A stretch of 64,000 bases of DNA. Source: Enterococcus hermanniensis (GTDB taxonomy: Bacteria; Bacillota; Bacilli; Lactobacillales; Enterococcaceae). Shown here piece after piece: positions 36,440 to 45,282 of the stretch. The notes under the pieces were generated by a model that was not told where the DNA came from, ran no database searches, and was given only the letters and a program-made list of their open reading frames with translations. Position 1 is the first letter of the stretch, and each line of letters begins with the position of its first letter. The stretch lies in assembly GCF_001885945.1 (NCBI RefSeq), contig NZ_JXKQ01000002.1, positions 186,001 through 250,000 on the forward strand, written 5' to 3'. Position numbers and translations under genes: made by a program.

Positions 36440-37588
36440 TTACTCGCCTCCGTAAACGTCACTCAATACATGGGTATTTTTCTTGACCACTAAAGGATGC
36501 TCGGCAGAACCAATGATTTTAACACCTGGCTCAACGACGACATTTTTATCTAGAATCGCATATTTAACGATCGCATCTTCTTGAATTTTACAGTTAGCCA
36601 TAACGATTGAACTTTCAATCTCTGCACCATTTTCAATCACAACACTCCGAGAAAATAATGAGTTATGTGCTTTTCCATCAACTAAGCAACCCGTCGCAAA
36701 TTGACTATTTTTAACATCCGAAGTAGCTGAATAATAAGTAGCCACTTCATTTTTTAACTTCGTATAAACTTTATGTTTAGAATACAATAGTGAAGCAAAT
36801 TTTTTCGGATCAAGCATGGCCATATTTGCATCGTAATAAGATTTGATATCAAAAATATTACTTAAAAAACCAGTGTATTCGTATGCTTGTGTTTTAACTT
36901 GTCCCATCATTTGATTGAAAAAGTCCAATAATGCCACAGGGGCTCCAGCGTTTTGACCTTCTTGTAAGGCTGTCATCAAACGATCGGTTCGACAAATAAA
37001 GATCTTCATTGAAAGATTCAACAATTCATTGTCTGAGCGATCGTCTAATGAATTATGATTGCCAGTCACATTACCCCGTTCATCAACTTCTAAAATCTCA
37101 TCTTGATGATAGATTTGATTTCTTGGCATTTTTTTATAGACCACCGTCAACTCGTTATCACTTTGCTCATGAATTTTTAATACTGCCGCCAAATCGATAT
37201 TGCATAACATCCGATTGCCCATAAAGACAGTATATTCGGATTTCGATTTATTAAGATAATCAATTACTGATTCAAAGTAAGGACGGCCTTCTGCTTTTCT
37301 TTGCAAGAAATCTTGATAAAAGTGAATGAAGTAGCGACTATCAACACTATCTAAATGCCACTCACGGCCGCCGCCAATGTGGTCAAAAACAGATTTTGTT
37401 TTTCCTTGGTTGAAAAGCATATAGACAGATTTTACATTAGCATTGATCGTATTTGACAAATTGAAATCGATCAATCGATACTTACAATCAAAAGGCAACG
37501 TTGCCCATGGTCTTTTTTCAGTCAATGGTAATAATTCAGGACATTCATATACATTTCCTAAGATCGCACAAAGTTTATTCGCTCTCAC
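36440..37588 (-). CDS. glgD: Glucose-1-phosphate adenylyltransferase subunit GlgD
   Basis: 382 residues. The regulatory partner of GlgC, as in Bacillus, where GlgC and GlgD form the active enzyme that makes ADP-glucose. The nucleotidyltransferase fold is present, but the GlgC-type G-rich loop (GGKGSRL) is replaced by [12 protein letters not shown], consistent with a non-catalytic role. Left-handed beta-helix repeats occupy the last 100 residues. Start is GTG, with GGAG nine bases before, overlapping glgC by 14 bases. Confidence 0.95.
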   Translation of the reverse strand: MRANKLCAILGNVYECPELLPLTEKRPWATLPFDCKYRLIDFNLSNTINANVKSVYMLFNQGKTKSVFDHIGGGREWHLDSVDSRYFIHFYQDFLQRKAEGRPYFESVIDYLNKSKSEYTVFMGNRMLCNIDLAAVLKIHEQSDNELTVVYKKMPRNQIYHQDEILEVDERGNVTGNHNSLDDRSDNELLNLSMKIFICRTDRLMTALQEGQNAGAPVALLDFFNQMMGQVKTQAYEYTGFLSNIFDIKSYYDANMAMLDPKKFASLLYSKHKVYTKLKNEVATYYSATSDVKNSQFATGCLVDGKAHNSLFSRSVVIENGAEIESSIVMANCKIQEDAIVKYAILDKNVVVEPGVKIIGSAEHPLVVKKNTHVLSDVYGGE

Positions 37589-38720
37589 TTCTCAACACTC
37601 CAATCACTTCTGAATAACCCACTACAGCGATTTCATCAGTTCCTTCAACTACGGCTCCGTCACCAATAATTGCATTTTCGCCAATAATCGCTTTCTTGAT
37701 TTGAACATTTTTTCCAATAGTTGCGCCTGGCATGATAACACTATCAACCACCTTCGCACCTTCTTTGATTTGAACATCGCTAGATAAAATACTATGTTCA
37801 ACTTCTCCAGCCACATAAACACCATCGACAACTAACGAATCTTTTACTTGTGCTGTTTCGGTAAAGAAATGCGGCGGTGAAACAGTATTTTTAGCAGACA
37901 CGCGCCAAGCTTTGTCACGAATATTCAAACTGTGGTTAGGATCAATAAATTCCATATTGGCTTCCCAAAGTGAATCAATCGTACCGACATCTTTCCAATA
38001 GCCTTCGAAGCGATAAGCAAAAACATTTTCACCGCTCTCGATATATGCGGGGATAACATGTTGCCCAAAGTCCAACATTTGATCATCTTTTTTGTAACTA
38101 TTTAAAAGCATGCTCCGTAGACGACCCCAGTTAAAAATGTAGATTCCCATTGAAGCTAAATTACTTTTTGGCTGTTCAGGTTTTTCATCAAATTCAATGA
38201 TACGATCGTGCTCATCGGTATTCATAATTCCAAAACGTGAAGCTTCTTCGATTGGAACTTCGATTACAGCGACTGTTAACGAAGCATCGTTTTTGAGATG
38301 GTCTTCCAACATCGCTTCATAATCCATTTTATAAATATGGTCACCTGATAAAACCAAGACATATTCAGGATCCATTTGATCAATATAATCCATATTTTGA
38401 TAAATGGCGTGAGCAGTTCCTTCGAACCATTTACTTCCATCATTACTTGAATAAGGTTGTAAAATCGTTACCCCGGAATTTAATCCGTCAAAACCCCAAC
38501 TAGAGCCATTGCCAATATGATTATTCAGTGCCAATGGCTGATATTGCGTAACAACTCCTACATTATTGATCCCTGAATTGATACAATTGCTTAAAGTAAA
38601 ATCAATAATCCGATAACGACCGCCAAAAGGAACAGCAGGTTTTGCAATTTTTTGTGTCAGTTTGCCCAGTCGAGAACCTTTCCCGCCGGCTAAAATCATT
38701 GCTAATATTTCTGTTTTCAT
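37575..38720 (-). CDS. glgC: Glucose-1-phosphate adenylyltransferase
   Basis: 381 residues. Makes ADP-glucose from ATP and glucose-1-phosphate, the committed step of glycogen synthesis. The N-terminal motif [11 protein letters not shown] and [14 protein letters not shown]-type loops (here [15 protein letters not shown]) are intact, with beta-helix repeats at the C-terminus. The ATG at 38720 has an AGGAGG 30 bases upstream, but a perfect hairpin lies between them and brings the effective distance to nine bases (see findings). It follows glgB directly. Confidence 0.97.
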   Translation of the reverse strand: MKTEILAMILAGGKGSRLGKLTQKIAKPAVPFGGRYRIIDFTLSNCINSGINNVGVVTQYQPLALNNHIGNGSSWGFDGLNSGVTILQPYSSNDGSKWFEGTAHAIYQNMDYIDQMDPEYVLVLSGDHIYKMDYEAMLEDHLKNDASLTVAVIEVPIEEASRFGIMNTDEHDRIIEFDEKPEQPKSNLASMGIYIFNWGRLRSMLLNSYKKDDQMLDFGQHVIPAYIESGENVFAYRFEGYWKDVGTIDSLWEANMEFIDPNHSLNIRDKAWRVSAKNTVSPPHFFTETAQVKDSLVVDGVYVAGEVEHSILSSDVQIKEGAKVVDSVIMPGATIGKNVQIKKAIIGENAIIGDGAVVEGTDEIAVVGYSEVIGVLRSESE

Positions 38721-38727
38721 TTTAATT

Positions 38728-38748
38728 GATGAAGGCTATTCCTTCATC
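38728..38748 (-). promoter_or_regulatory. Hairpin bridging the glgC ribosome site and ATG
   Basis: GATGAAGG, AATAG loop, CCTTCATC: a perfect 8-bp stem of 21 bases between AGGAGG (38751-38756) and the ATG (38720). Without the hairpin the spacing is nine bases, which is optimal. With it unfolded the spacing is 30. The same DNA contains a mini-ORF, ATG AAG GAA TAG, only three bases after the ribosome site. Confidence 0.7.
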
Positions 38749-38758
38749 GACCTCCTCT

Positions 38759-40660
38759 CTATTTCTTACGTATGTTGATTGATTCTGGTTTTAAAATAAT
38801 GGCTCCTAAAGCAGGAACAGTCGTTCTAATTAACTGGTCATACTCTTTGAATTGAATGGATTCACTTTGACAAATATCATTATGTTGTGTCCAAGTTCCC
38901 CCAAATTCCTGCATTTCAGTATTCCAAACTTCTTTGTATGTTCCTGGATAAGGAACACCTATGGTAAACTCTCGACGTTCTACTGGTGTCATATTTAAAG
39001 CAACAATTAAAAAGTCTTTTTTACGTTTTCCTTTACGCATAAATGTTAAGACTGATTCTGAAGTGTTGTCTGCATCGATAATCTCAACAGTTTCAGCTGA
39101 ATCTTCAAGTTCCCAAAGAGCAGTTTGTTCTTTATAAAAATAATTGAGCTCTGATGTAAATTTTTGCATTGAATGGTTTAAAGAATCATTTAAATCCCCC
39201 CATTCAAGCTCTTCATCGAATTTCCATTCTAAAAATTGCCCCCACTCACTTCCCATGAATAGTAATTTTTTTCCAGGATGTGTGATGAGGTACGTATATA
39301 GATTACGTAATTGAGCAAATTGTTTATAACGATCGCCCCACATTTTATGCATCAAACTCTTCTTACCATGCACAACTTCATCATGTGAAAGTGGCAAAAT
39401 AAAATTTTCTCGCATCATGTACATAAAAGAGAACGTAAGCAACGTAAAATGATCTTTTCGCAATACAGGATCCATTTCATAAAAGCGTAAAATATCATTC
39501 ATCCAACCCATGTTCCATTTAAAATCAAAGCCTAATGAGCCATTTTCAATCAAGCCTGTCACCGGTGTTTCAGATGAGCTTTCTTCTGCGATCATCAAGA
39601 CGTTCGGATGGGCAAGCTTAATTACAGCATTTAATTTTTGTAAAAAGTAGAAGCCTTCAAGATTACGATTTCCACCTTCGTGATTTGGTGTCCACGGACC
39701 TTCATCATAATCACGATAGATCATATTAGAAACTGCATCGACACGAATCCCATCAATATGGAACATCTCGATCCAAAACATCGCACTAGAAATCAGGAAA
39801 CTTTGGACTTGTGGTTTGCCAAGATCAAAATTGATTGATCCCCAACGATTGTTCTTTGCTCGATCTGGATCAGAATATTCAAATTGCGGTGTGCCATCAT
39901 AATAGGGCAGTGTGTCATCATTGATGCAATAATGCCCTGGGACCCAATCGACGAAGACCCCGATATTATTTAAATGGCAAGCTTCCACAAAATCTTGAAA
40001 TTCGGCTGGTGTTCCGTAATAAGAACTCAAAGCAAAATAACCAATCAACTGATAGCCCCAAGATCGACCTAATGGATGCTCCATTAACGGCATGAACTCA
40101 ATATGGGTATAGTTCATCTCAACTAAATATGGAATCAATTCTGCCTTTAAATCTGAAAAACTATACGGCTCTCCATTTTCGTGTTCCTTCCACGAGCTAG
40201 CGTGGACCTCATAGATATTCATCGGTCGTTTAAATTTATTGGATCGTTTGTTTCGACCAATCCACAAGCCATCTTTCCATTTTTTGGCTGGAAATTCATA
40301 AAGTTCCGCAGCAACACCCGGTCTTTTTTCAAATCGAATTGCAAAGGGATCAATTTTATAGACTTCACGTCCATCTGCTTGTTGAACTTTGAATTTATAG
40401 AGATCCTTTTCTTTTGCGTGTTCACAATAAACTTCCCAAATGCCACTAGTTTCATCTTTCTCCATTGGAATCCCTTGCCAATCATTAAAATCTCCGACTA
40501 AGGAAACCTTTTGTGCATTTGGTGCCCAGACGCGAAAAATATAGCCTTCCGCTATTCTATGCGCTCCTAATAATTGTTGAACATAGAAGTTCTCGCCTGA
40601 CAAAAAAATTTTACTAGCTTCATTAGATATCTCAATTACATTTTGTATATTTTTTTTCAT
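38759..40660 (-). CDS. glgB: 1,4-alpha-glucan branching enzyme
   Basis: About 633 residues. GH13 enzyme that makes alpha-1,6 branches in glycogen. An N-terminal CBM48-like domain precedes the barrel. Catalytic Asp is in [11 protein letters not shown], Glu in MIAEESS and Asp in [11 protein letters not shown]. Start is the ATG at 40660, five bases after AAAGGTGG. A TTG at 40678 in frame has no ribosome site. First gene of the glycogen operon, with a promoter and near-cre upstream. Confidence 0.97.
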   Translation of the reverse strand: MKKNIQNVIEISNEASKIFLSGENFYVQQLLGAHRIAEGYIFRVWAPNAQKVSLVGDFNDWQGIPMEKDETSGIWEVYCEHAKEKDLYKFKVQQADGREVYKIDPFAIRFEKRPGVAAELYEFPAKKWKDGLWIGRNKRSNKFKRPMNIYEVHASSWKEHENGEPYSFSDLKAELIPYLVEMNYTHIEFMPLMEHPLGRSWGYQLIGYFALSSYYGTPAEFQDFVEACHLNNIGVFVDWVPGHYCINDDTLPYYDGTPQFEYSDPDRAKNNRWGSINFDLGKPQVQSFLISSAMFWIEMFHIDGIRVDAVSNMIYRDYDEGPWTPNHEGGNRNLEGFYFLQKLNAVIKLAHPNVLMIAEESSSETPVTGLIENGSLGFDFKWNMGWMNDILRFYEMDPVLRKDHFTLLTFSFMYMMRENFILPLSHDEVVHGKKSLMHKMWGDRYKQFAQLRNLYTYLITHPGKKLLFMGSEWGQFLEWKFDEELEWGDLNDSLNHSMQKFTSELNYFYKEQTALWELEDSAETVEIIDADNTSESVLTFMRKGKRKKDFLIVALNMTPVERREFTIGVPYPGTYKEVWNTEMQEFGGTWTQHNDICQSESIQFKEYDQLIRTTVPALGAIILKPESINIRKK

Positions 40661-40683
40661 GAGAACCACCTTTTGCAAAAATA

Positions 40684-40697
40684 TTCAAGCGCTTTAA
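40684..40697 (-). promoter_or_regulatory. Near-cre site in the glycogen operon leader
   Basis: TTAAAGCGCTTGAA on the minus strand matches 12 of 14 positions of the lactic acid bacterial cre consensus. It lies between the -10 and glgB, a position from which CcpA could act as a block. Two mismatches make it a candidate only. Confidence 0.5.
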
Positions 40698-40745
40698 ATT
40701 AAAATAAAATGTGCTAACTCTAATTTATTTTATTCGTTTTGTTTT

Positions 40746-40775
40746 ATTATAACAACACAAACACCTTGAAAACAA
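40746..40775 (-). promoter_or_regulatory. Glycogen operon promoter
   Basis: TTGTTT (40770-40775), an 18-base spacer and an extended TGTTATAAT -10 (TATAAT at 40746-40751) on the minus strand. Confidence 0.65.
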
Positions 40776-41051
40776 TTAATCAAGCCATTTATATCCTTTT
40801 TCAATTATTATTAAAAGCTCTCTATAACATTATAATATAATAAGATTTAAAATAGAAGCGTAAATTATATTATATTAAAAATAATTTTATTGTCACTATA
40901 TAAATAACTAATATTATTATTATCAGAACATATTAATATGTGTGTTATTCATTTAGTATTTTCGTTCTAGTTGCCTTTTTTTAAAATAATCGATAGGCTT
41001 AGATTAACTATTTTTATTGAATTACTATTTTATACGTTAGGAGGAATTTTG
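40776..41051. other. AT-rich intergenic region between glgB and a divergent gene
   Basis: About 275 bases of very AT-rich DNA. A TTGTCA (40890-40895) and TATTAT (40912-40917) with a 16-base spacer may be the promoter of the plus-strand gene. The frame of that gene is open upstream to 40971, but only the TTG at 41052 has a ribosome site. No RNA gene seen. Confidence 0.4.
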
Positions 41052-41606
41052 TTGATTGATTTAAAAATGTTGGCAATGATTTTTTTCATCAACTTAGCAT
41101 ATGTAACACTTAATACGATCCGTTTTATGCTAACGATCAAAGGCTATCGTGTATTAGCTCCAATTTTAAGTATGGTCGAGATTACGATTTATATTTTGGG
41201 GCTTTCGCTAGTATTAAATCGTTTAGACAACCCGATTAACCTCTTTACCTATGCATTAGGATATGCGATCGGAATTAGTATCGGAATCAAAATCGAAGAT
41301 AAATTGGCCTTAGGTTATATCATGGTAACAGTCATCCTACCTACGAATACTAATAAAGAAGGTAGCTTACCTCGTGTTCTACGTGATAAGGGATATGGTG
41401 TAACGCAGTCTTACGGTGAAGGGCTCGAGGGTGATCGAATGGTATTAGAAATTTTATCTCCTAGAAAAACGGAACGAACGCTTTATGCTTTGATTAAAGA
41501 AGTTGAGCCGCGTGCGTTTATCATTTCTTATGAACCAAAATATATTTCTGGTGGCTTTTGGACAAAAAAAGTGCGTAAAAGACAAAAAAACAGCTCGAAG
41601 GGTTAG
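41052..41606 (+). CDS. DUF2179 (UPF0316-type) membrane protein
   Basis: About 184 residues. Three N-terminal membrane helices, then a cytoplasmic DUF2179 domain (about 110-175) with the typical block DKGYGVTQSYGEGLEGD. Function unknown for the family. The start is TTG at 41052, with AGGAGG seven bases upstream (41039-41044). The open frame further upstream to 40971 is ignored. The stop codon lies inside the loop of a terminator and overlaps the stop of the convergent hydrolase gene. Confidence 0.85.
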   Translation: MIDLKMLAMIFFINLAYVTLNTIRFMLTIKGYRVLAPILSMVEITIYILGLSLVLNRLDNPINLFTYALGYAIGISIGIKIEDKLALGYIMVTVILPTNTNKEGSLPRVLRDKGYGVTQSYGEGLEGDRMVLEILSPRKTERTLYALIKEVEPRAFIISYEPKYISGGFWTKKVRKRQKNSSKG

Positions 41607-41622
41607 CTTCGAGCTGTTTTTT
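41586..41622. terminator. Bidirectional terminator with two stop codons in its loop
   Basis: ACAGCTCGAAG (41590-41600), a 6-base loop, CTTCGAGCTGT (41607-41617), with A and T tracts on both sides. The loop GGTTAG holds the stop of the plus gene (TAG) and of the minus gene (TAA). Confidence 0.9.
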
Positions 41623-42472
41623 TCCACATAAATCGGATTAATTCATTGCGTAATTTAGCACTTTTAGTAATTGCAGAGTGTCCGCCACTTTTTCCAGTGA
41701 TCGTCAGCTCTTGATAACTATGGGCATGCTTTTGAAACAGATTGCGCAAAGCAAAAGCACTATAGATAGAAACAGAGCCGTCACTTTGAGTATCGTCCTT
41801 TAAGTCCCCAGCAACAGCTAAGACTTTTAGGTTAGGTGGCAATTGATTCATTGCACGGTCAAAATATTGATAGATCGGCGTTTCTTCACTAGGCCCCTCT
41901 GCTGTTAATTCAGAAGCAAACACTTCATCCGTTTCTTCTGCGATCTCCAAATCATTGAATGGTGCAGCGATCGCAACAAACCGATCAGCGATCGGCGTTT
42001 GATCATCTGCATATTCAAGTAAATATCTCAAGGTCGAAACGCCCCCCATCGAATGACTTACCAAGTTTACATGTCGGATTTGCTGTTGATACAGATAATG
42101 CATCACTTTATCGATCCACTCACTTTGAGTCACTTCATCCGTAACGTCTTTTGCAAAAAGTACCATAATAGTTGGGTTATCATTGGTATTCTTTAATTTT
42201 CCCTCTACTTTTAGCGTACCATCTGCCTGGACAACGATCGTCATCTCACGTTTTGCTATATTTTCCTTTTCTAATCGCACCAAAAGCGGACCGAAAGAAA
42301 AAGAACTTCCTTCATAACCATGGATAAAAACAGTTGGTACATTTGAATAGTGAATATCTTTGCGCTCAGTTAACGTCCCCGGACTAAAATAGCGTAAACG
42401 AGTATAGTAGATCCCTACACATGCCGCCAAAAAAACGATGATCAAAAACAACCCTTTGATAAATCTTCGCAT
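41603..42472 (-). CDS. Alpha/beta hydrolase (DUF915-like), membrane-anchored
   Basis: 289 residues. N-terminal hydrophobic segment (about 6-22), then an alpha/beta hydrolase fold: FIHGYEGSSFSFGPLL near residue 50, nucleophile elbow SHSMGG with its serine near residue 142, and the histidine probably in GKSGGHSAI near residue 265. DUF915-type proteins are surface-exposed esterase-like enzymes of unknown substrate. The start follows GAAGG within the end of the upstream gene (three-base gap), so the two genes are co-transcribed. Confidence 0.85.
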   Translation of the reverse strand: MRRFIKGLFLIIVFLAACVGIYYTRLRYFSPGTLTERKDIHYSNVPTVFIHGYEGSSFSFGPLLVRLEKENIAKREMTIVVQADGTLKVEGKLKNTNDNPTIMVLFAKDVTDEVTQSEWIDKVMHYLYQQQIRHVNLVSHSMGGVSTLRYLLEYADDQTPIADRFVAIAAPFNDLEIAEETDEVFASELTAEGPSEETPIYQYFDRAMNQLPPNLKVLAVAGDLKDDTQSDGSVSIYSAFALRNLFQKHAHSYQELTITGKSGGHSAITKSAKLRNELIRFMWKKTARS

Positions 42473-42475
42473 CTT

Positions 42476-43276
42476 CTACGCCTTCTTTTTAATCAAATAA
42501 GTAAAACTTTCACGTTCAGCCAACAACTTTTCGGTCAATTCATGCGCAAAAAAGAAAGCAACTTTCTCATCTACCAATTCTTGCATTTCTATTTCAGCTA
42601 TCTGTTCGACGATTGGAATATTCATACCCCACTCCGGTTCATTCGTGATTACACCGCTGATCACTAAACTTTCTAAAAAAATCGAAGCCCGGCTTGGCGC
42701 TTTACCTTTTGCGATCCGTTCAATAATCAATGTCAGTTGATTGGTAAAAAATTCACGATTTACATCGCCTAACAAATGAGCTAATTCAGGAAATTTTTGG
42801 GGTTGATCGATTTCAGCGAAATAATTAGGTAATGTTTTTGCTGAACTTTCTCGTTTATTGATTGTCACAATATCAAACTGTGGATTTTCTAACCGTGTAC
42901 AAAACGGTAGTGGAAATCCAACAAACAACGTATCAGAAATAGCATTTGACAATATTCCTTCAGCTAACCAAATTAATACTTCGTCATCCGAATAATTTTT
43001 TGATTGATTTTCCATAAAATCTATAACCATTTGAGTCGTAGGATATGCTTGAACAACTGTCTGATTTAATTGATAGCGTCGATCTTCTCTTGAAATGATC
43101 TTACTAGAAATTAAAAGCTCTAGTTGTTTATCCAGATGATGATTTTTAGGAAATTCTTGGCGAATCGTTCGTAAGATCACTGGTTCATCTAAATCCAAAA
43201 AGTAGGTTAACAACGCTTGAACTTCTGTCTTTTTTAATTCCTGTGATAATTTTTTATTCTCTGTATATATTTGCAT
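42476..43276 (-). CDS. Protein of unknown function, co-transcribed with a hydrolase
   Basis: 266 residues, mainly helical, soluble and acidic. The family is not recognised. The segment SQELKKTEVQALLTYFLDLD followed by EPVILRTIRQEFPKNHHLDKQLELLISSKIISREDRRYQL resembles a winged-helix DNA- or protein-binding domain near the N-terminus. A middle region (TLFVGFPLPFCTRLENPQ) and an acidic C-terminus follow. ATG after AAAGGCGAAATAC. Linked to the alpha/beta hydrolase by a three-base gap. Confidence 0.6.
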   Translation of the reverse strand: MQIYTENKKLSQELKKTEVQALLTYFLDLDEPVILRTIRQEFPKNHHLDKQLELLISSKIISREDRRYQLNQTVVQAYPTTQMVIDFMENQSKNYSDDEVLIWLAEGILSNAISDTLFVGFPLPFCTRLENPQFDIVTINKRESSAKTLPNYFAEIDQPQKFPELAHLLGDVNREFFTNQLTLIIERIAKGKAPSRASIFLESLVISGVITNEPEWGMNIPIVEQIAEIEMQELVDEKVAFFFAHELTEKLLAERESFTYLIKKKA

Positions 43277-43335
43277 GTATTTCGCCTTTCCAAATAGGTA
43301 ACATAAAAAAATTATTATATCGCTTCAATAATTGA

Positions 43336-43364
43336 AAAAAGTGGACTTAAAAAGTCCACTTTGA
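43336..43364 (-). terminator. Terminator of ppaC
   Basis: On the minus strand AAAGTGGACTT, a 3-base loop, AAGTCCACTTT, then T-rich sequence. It begins 11 bases past the ppaC stop. Confidence 0.8.
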
Positions 43365-43375
43365 TTAACTAAAAA

Positions 43376-44305
43376 TTATTTTCCAAACGCTTCAGTCAAT
43401 TGAGGAACGATTTGTTTCTTACGTGATACTACACCTGGTAAGAATGCACGGTCATTTGTCAATTGGACACCAAAAGCTTCTGTTACTTTATCTCTTGGTT
43501 CACCAGCAACTAATAATTCAGAATCTGAATCTAAAACATTTGTTACCAATAATAAGAATAAGTCGTACCCATTTTCAACGTTTGCTGATAACATTGCATC
43601 ACGTAATGCTTCTTGTCGAGCAAACACTTCGTCTAAATCGACTGTATTTACTTGTGCGATTCGGACTGTTTTGTCAGCCATTGGAAATGATTTTGCATCC
43701 AAATCCAATAATTCTGCTTCGGTTTTTGTCCCTAGATTCGTTCCAGCTTTTAATAAATCTAAGCCATAACTATTCAAATCAACACTTGCAAGTGTCGCCA
43801 ACTCATTTGCTGCATCGATATCTTCTTGGGTACACGTTGGTGATTTGAATAATAGTGTATCAGAAACGATTGCTGATAACATCATACCTGCAATTTTAGC
43901 AGGAACAGTGATATTATTTTCTTTATACAGTTTCAAGATGATCGTTGACGTACAACCTACTGGTTCCGCACGATAGTATAAAGGATTTGCTGTTTGGAAG
44001 TTTGCGATCCGATGATGATCAACTACCGCTAGAATATTTAATTTTTCAATATCTGAGACACTTTGTTGGAATTCATTGTGATCCACTAACATGATATCAT
44101 TTGTTTCATCCGCAATAGCAGTGACTACACGGGGAGCTGTCAAACCAAAGTGGTCTAATGCAAATTGTGTTTCTTCATTAGGTGTACCAAGTGCAACTGC
44201 TTCAGCGTCTACACCTAGCTCTTTTTGTAAATTAGCAAAAGCAATCGCCGCTCCGATCGCATCTGTATCAGGATTTTGGTGTCCAAAAACTAAAACTTTT
44301 CCCAT
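43376..44305 (-). CDS. ppaC: Manganese-dependent inorganic pyrophosphatase
   Basis: 309 residues. Family II pyrophosphatase of the DHH superfamily, which hydrolyses the pyrophosphate released by biosynthesis. Metal and phosphate motifs are HQNPDTDAIGAA near residue 9, LVDHNE near 75 and VDHHRI near 97. The C-terminal DHHA2 domain contains the SRKKQ motif near residue 295. ATG follows AAAGGAGCGAATCAACT. Single gene. Confidence 0.98.
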   Translation of the reverse strand: MGKVLVFGHQNPDTDAIGAAIAFANLQKELGVDAEAVALGTPNEETQFALDHFGLTAPRVVTAIADETNDIMLVDHNEFQQSVSDIEKLNILAVVDHHRIANFQTANPLYYRAEPVGCTSTIILKLYKENNITVPAKIAGMMLSAIVSDTLLFKSPTCTQEDIDAANELATLASVDLNSYGLDLLKAGTNLGTKTEAELLDLDAKSFPMADKTVRIAQVNTVDLDEVFARQEALRDAMLSANVENGYDLFLLLVTNVLDSDSELLVAGEPRDKVTEAFGVQLTNDRAFLPGVVSRKKQIVPQLTEAFGK

Positions 44306-44345
44306 AGTTGATTCGCTCCTTTAAATAAGTTCTTCTTTATCATAT

Positions 44346-44387
44346 CAAAAAAAAGGAAAAGAGCAACCAGATGCTACTCTTTTCCTT
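44346..44387 (-). terminator. Terminator of pflA
   Basis: On the minus strand AAGGAAAAGAG, a 13-base loop, CTCTTTTCCTT, then TTTTTTTT. Confidence 0.82.
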
Positions 44388-44393
44388 AAAGTT

Positions 44394-45173
44394 TTAACGT
44401 TTTAAATAGCCTTTATAATCTTCCGTATGCAAAAGTTTTTTTGCATTTTCAACGCGATCATCTGTCGGAGGTTCAATTCCTTCTAATGGATACTTCAACC
44501 CCATCTCTTCCCATTTATATTTCCCCATTGTGTGATAAGGCAAAATTTCTACTTTATCAACATTGTTCAAGGATTTGATAAATTTATCTAATCGAATTAA
44601 AAATTCGTCATAGTCGCTTCTAAAAGGTACCAATACGTGGCGAATCCAAACTGGTTTATTGATATCAGAAAGATATTTCGCCAATTCTAAGATGTTATCA
44701 TTACTTTGTCCAGTTAGTTCTTTATGTTTTTGATTGTCGATCTGTTTGATATCAAATAAAACTAAATCTGTATATTGCATCAATTCTTCAAATTTCGAGA
44801 AAAATGGTTCATCATGTGTAAAGGGTTTGCCACAACTATCTAAAGTTGTACTGATCCCCATCGCTTTGGCTTTTTTAAATAAATCAATTAAAAAGTCGAT
44901 TTGTAATAAAGGTTCTCCACCACTAACTGTGATTCCGCCCTTTTTACCCCAATAGCTTTTATAATTCAATGCTTCTTGTAATACGTCATCGGCTGTTCGT
45001 TGTTTTGCTTTGGGATCATTGATTTGCCAAGTATCAGGATTGTGGCAAAATTGACACCGCATCCGACAGCCTTGCATAAAAACAATGAAGCGAACTCCTG
45101 GTCCATCAACAGAGCCAAAGCTTTCGATTGAATGGACATTTCCTAAAATAGGTTGTTCTGTGATAGTTGACAT
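44394..45173 (-). CDS. pflA: Pyruvate formate-lyase activating enzyme
   Basis: 259 residues. Radical SAM enzyme that abstracts hydrogen from the glycine of PflB to make the glycyl radical. The [4Fe-4S] motif CxxxCxxC is at Cys36, Cys40 and Cys43, followed by the conserved HNPDTW, and the SAM-binding GGEPLLQ is near residue 79. Active only under anaerobic conditions. It follows pflB with a 109-base gap containing a hairpin, so it is probably made at lower level than PflB. Confidence 0.97.
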   Translation of the reverse strand: MSTITEQPILGNVHSIESFGSVDGPGVRFIVFMQGCRMRCQFCHNPDTWQINDPKAKQRTADDVLQEALNYKSYWGKKGGITVSGGEPLLQIDFLIDLFKKAKAMGISTTLDSCGKPFTHDEPFFSKFEELMQYTDLVLFDIKQIDNQKHKELTGQSNDNILELAKYLSDINKPVWIRHVLVPFRSDYDEFLIRLDKFIKSLNNVDKVEILPYHTMGKYKWEEMGLKYPLEGIEPPTDDRVENAKKLLHTEDYKGYLKR

Positions 45174-45212
45174 AAGTAGTCCCCCTAATTCATTTTATAG
45201 GTGAAACCTATT

Positions 45213-45257
45213 AAAAAGTAAGGCGAATAGACCACCGTCCATCCGCCCTTACTTTAT
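45213..45257 (-). terminator. Hairpin between pflB and pflA
   Basis: On the minus strand AAGTAAGGGCG, an 18-base loop, CGCCTTACTT, then TTTTTAATA. A partial terminator would give less pflA than pflB. Confidence 0.65.
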
Positions 45258-45282
45258 TATTCATTTGATTTTTAACTAACAA

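Noticed and set aside
38736-38747. Three-codon leader ORF before glgC
   Set aside because: Only three bases separate it from the ribosome site, which is too close for efficient initiation. It is mentioned under the hairpin finding instead.
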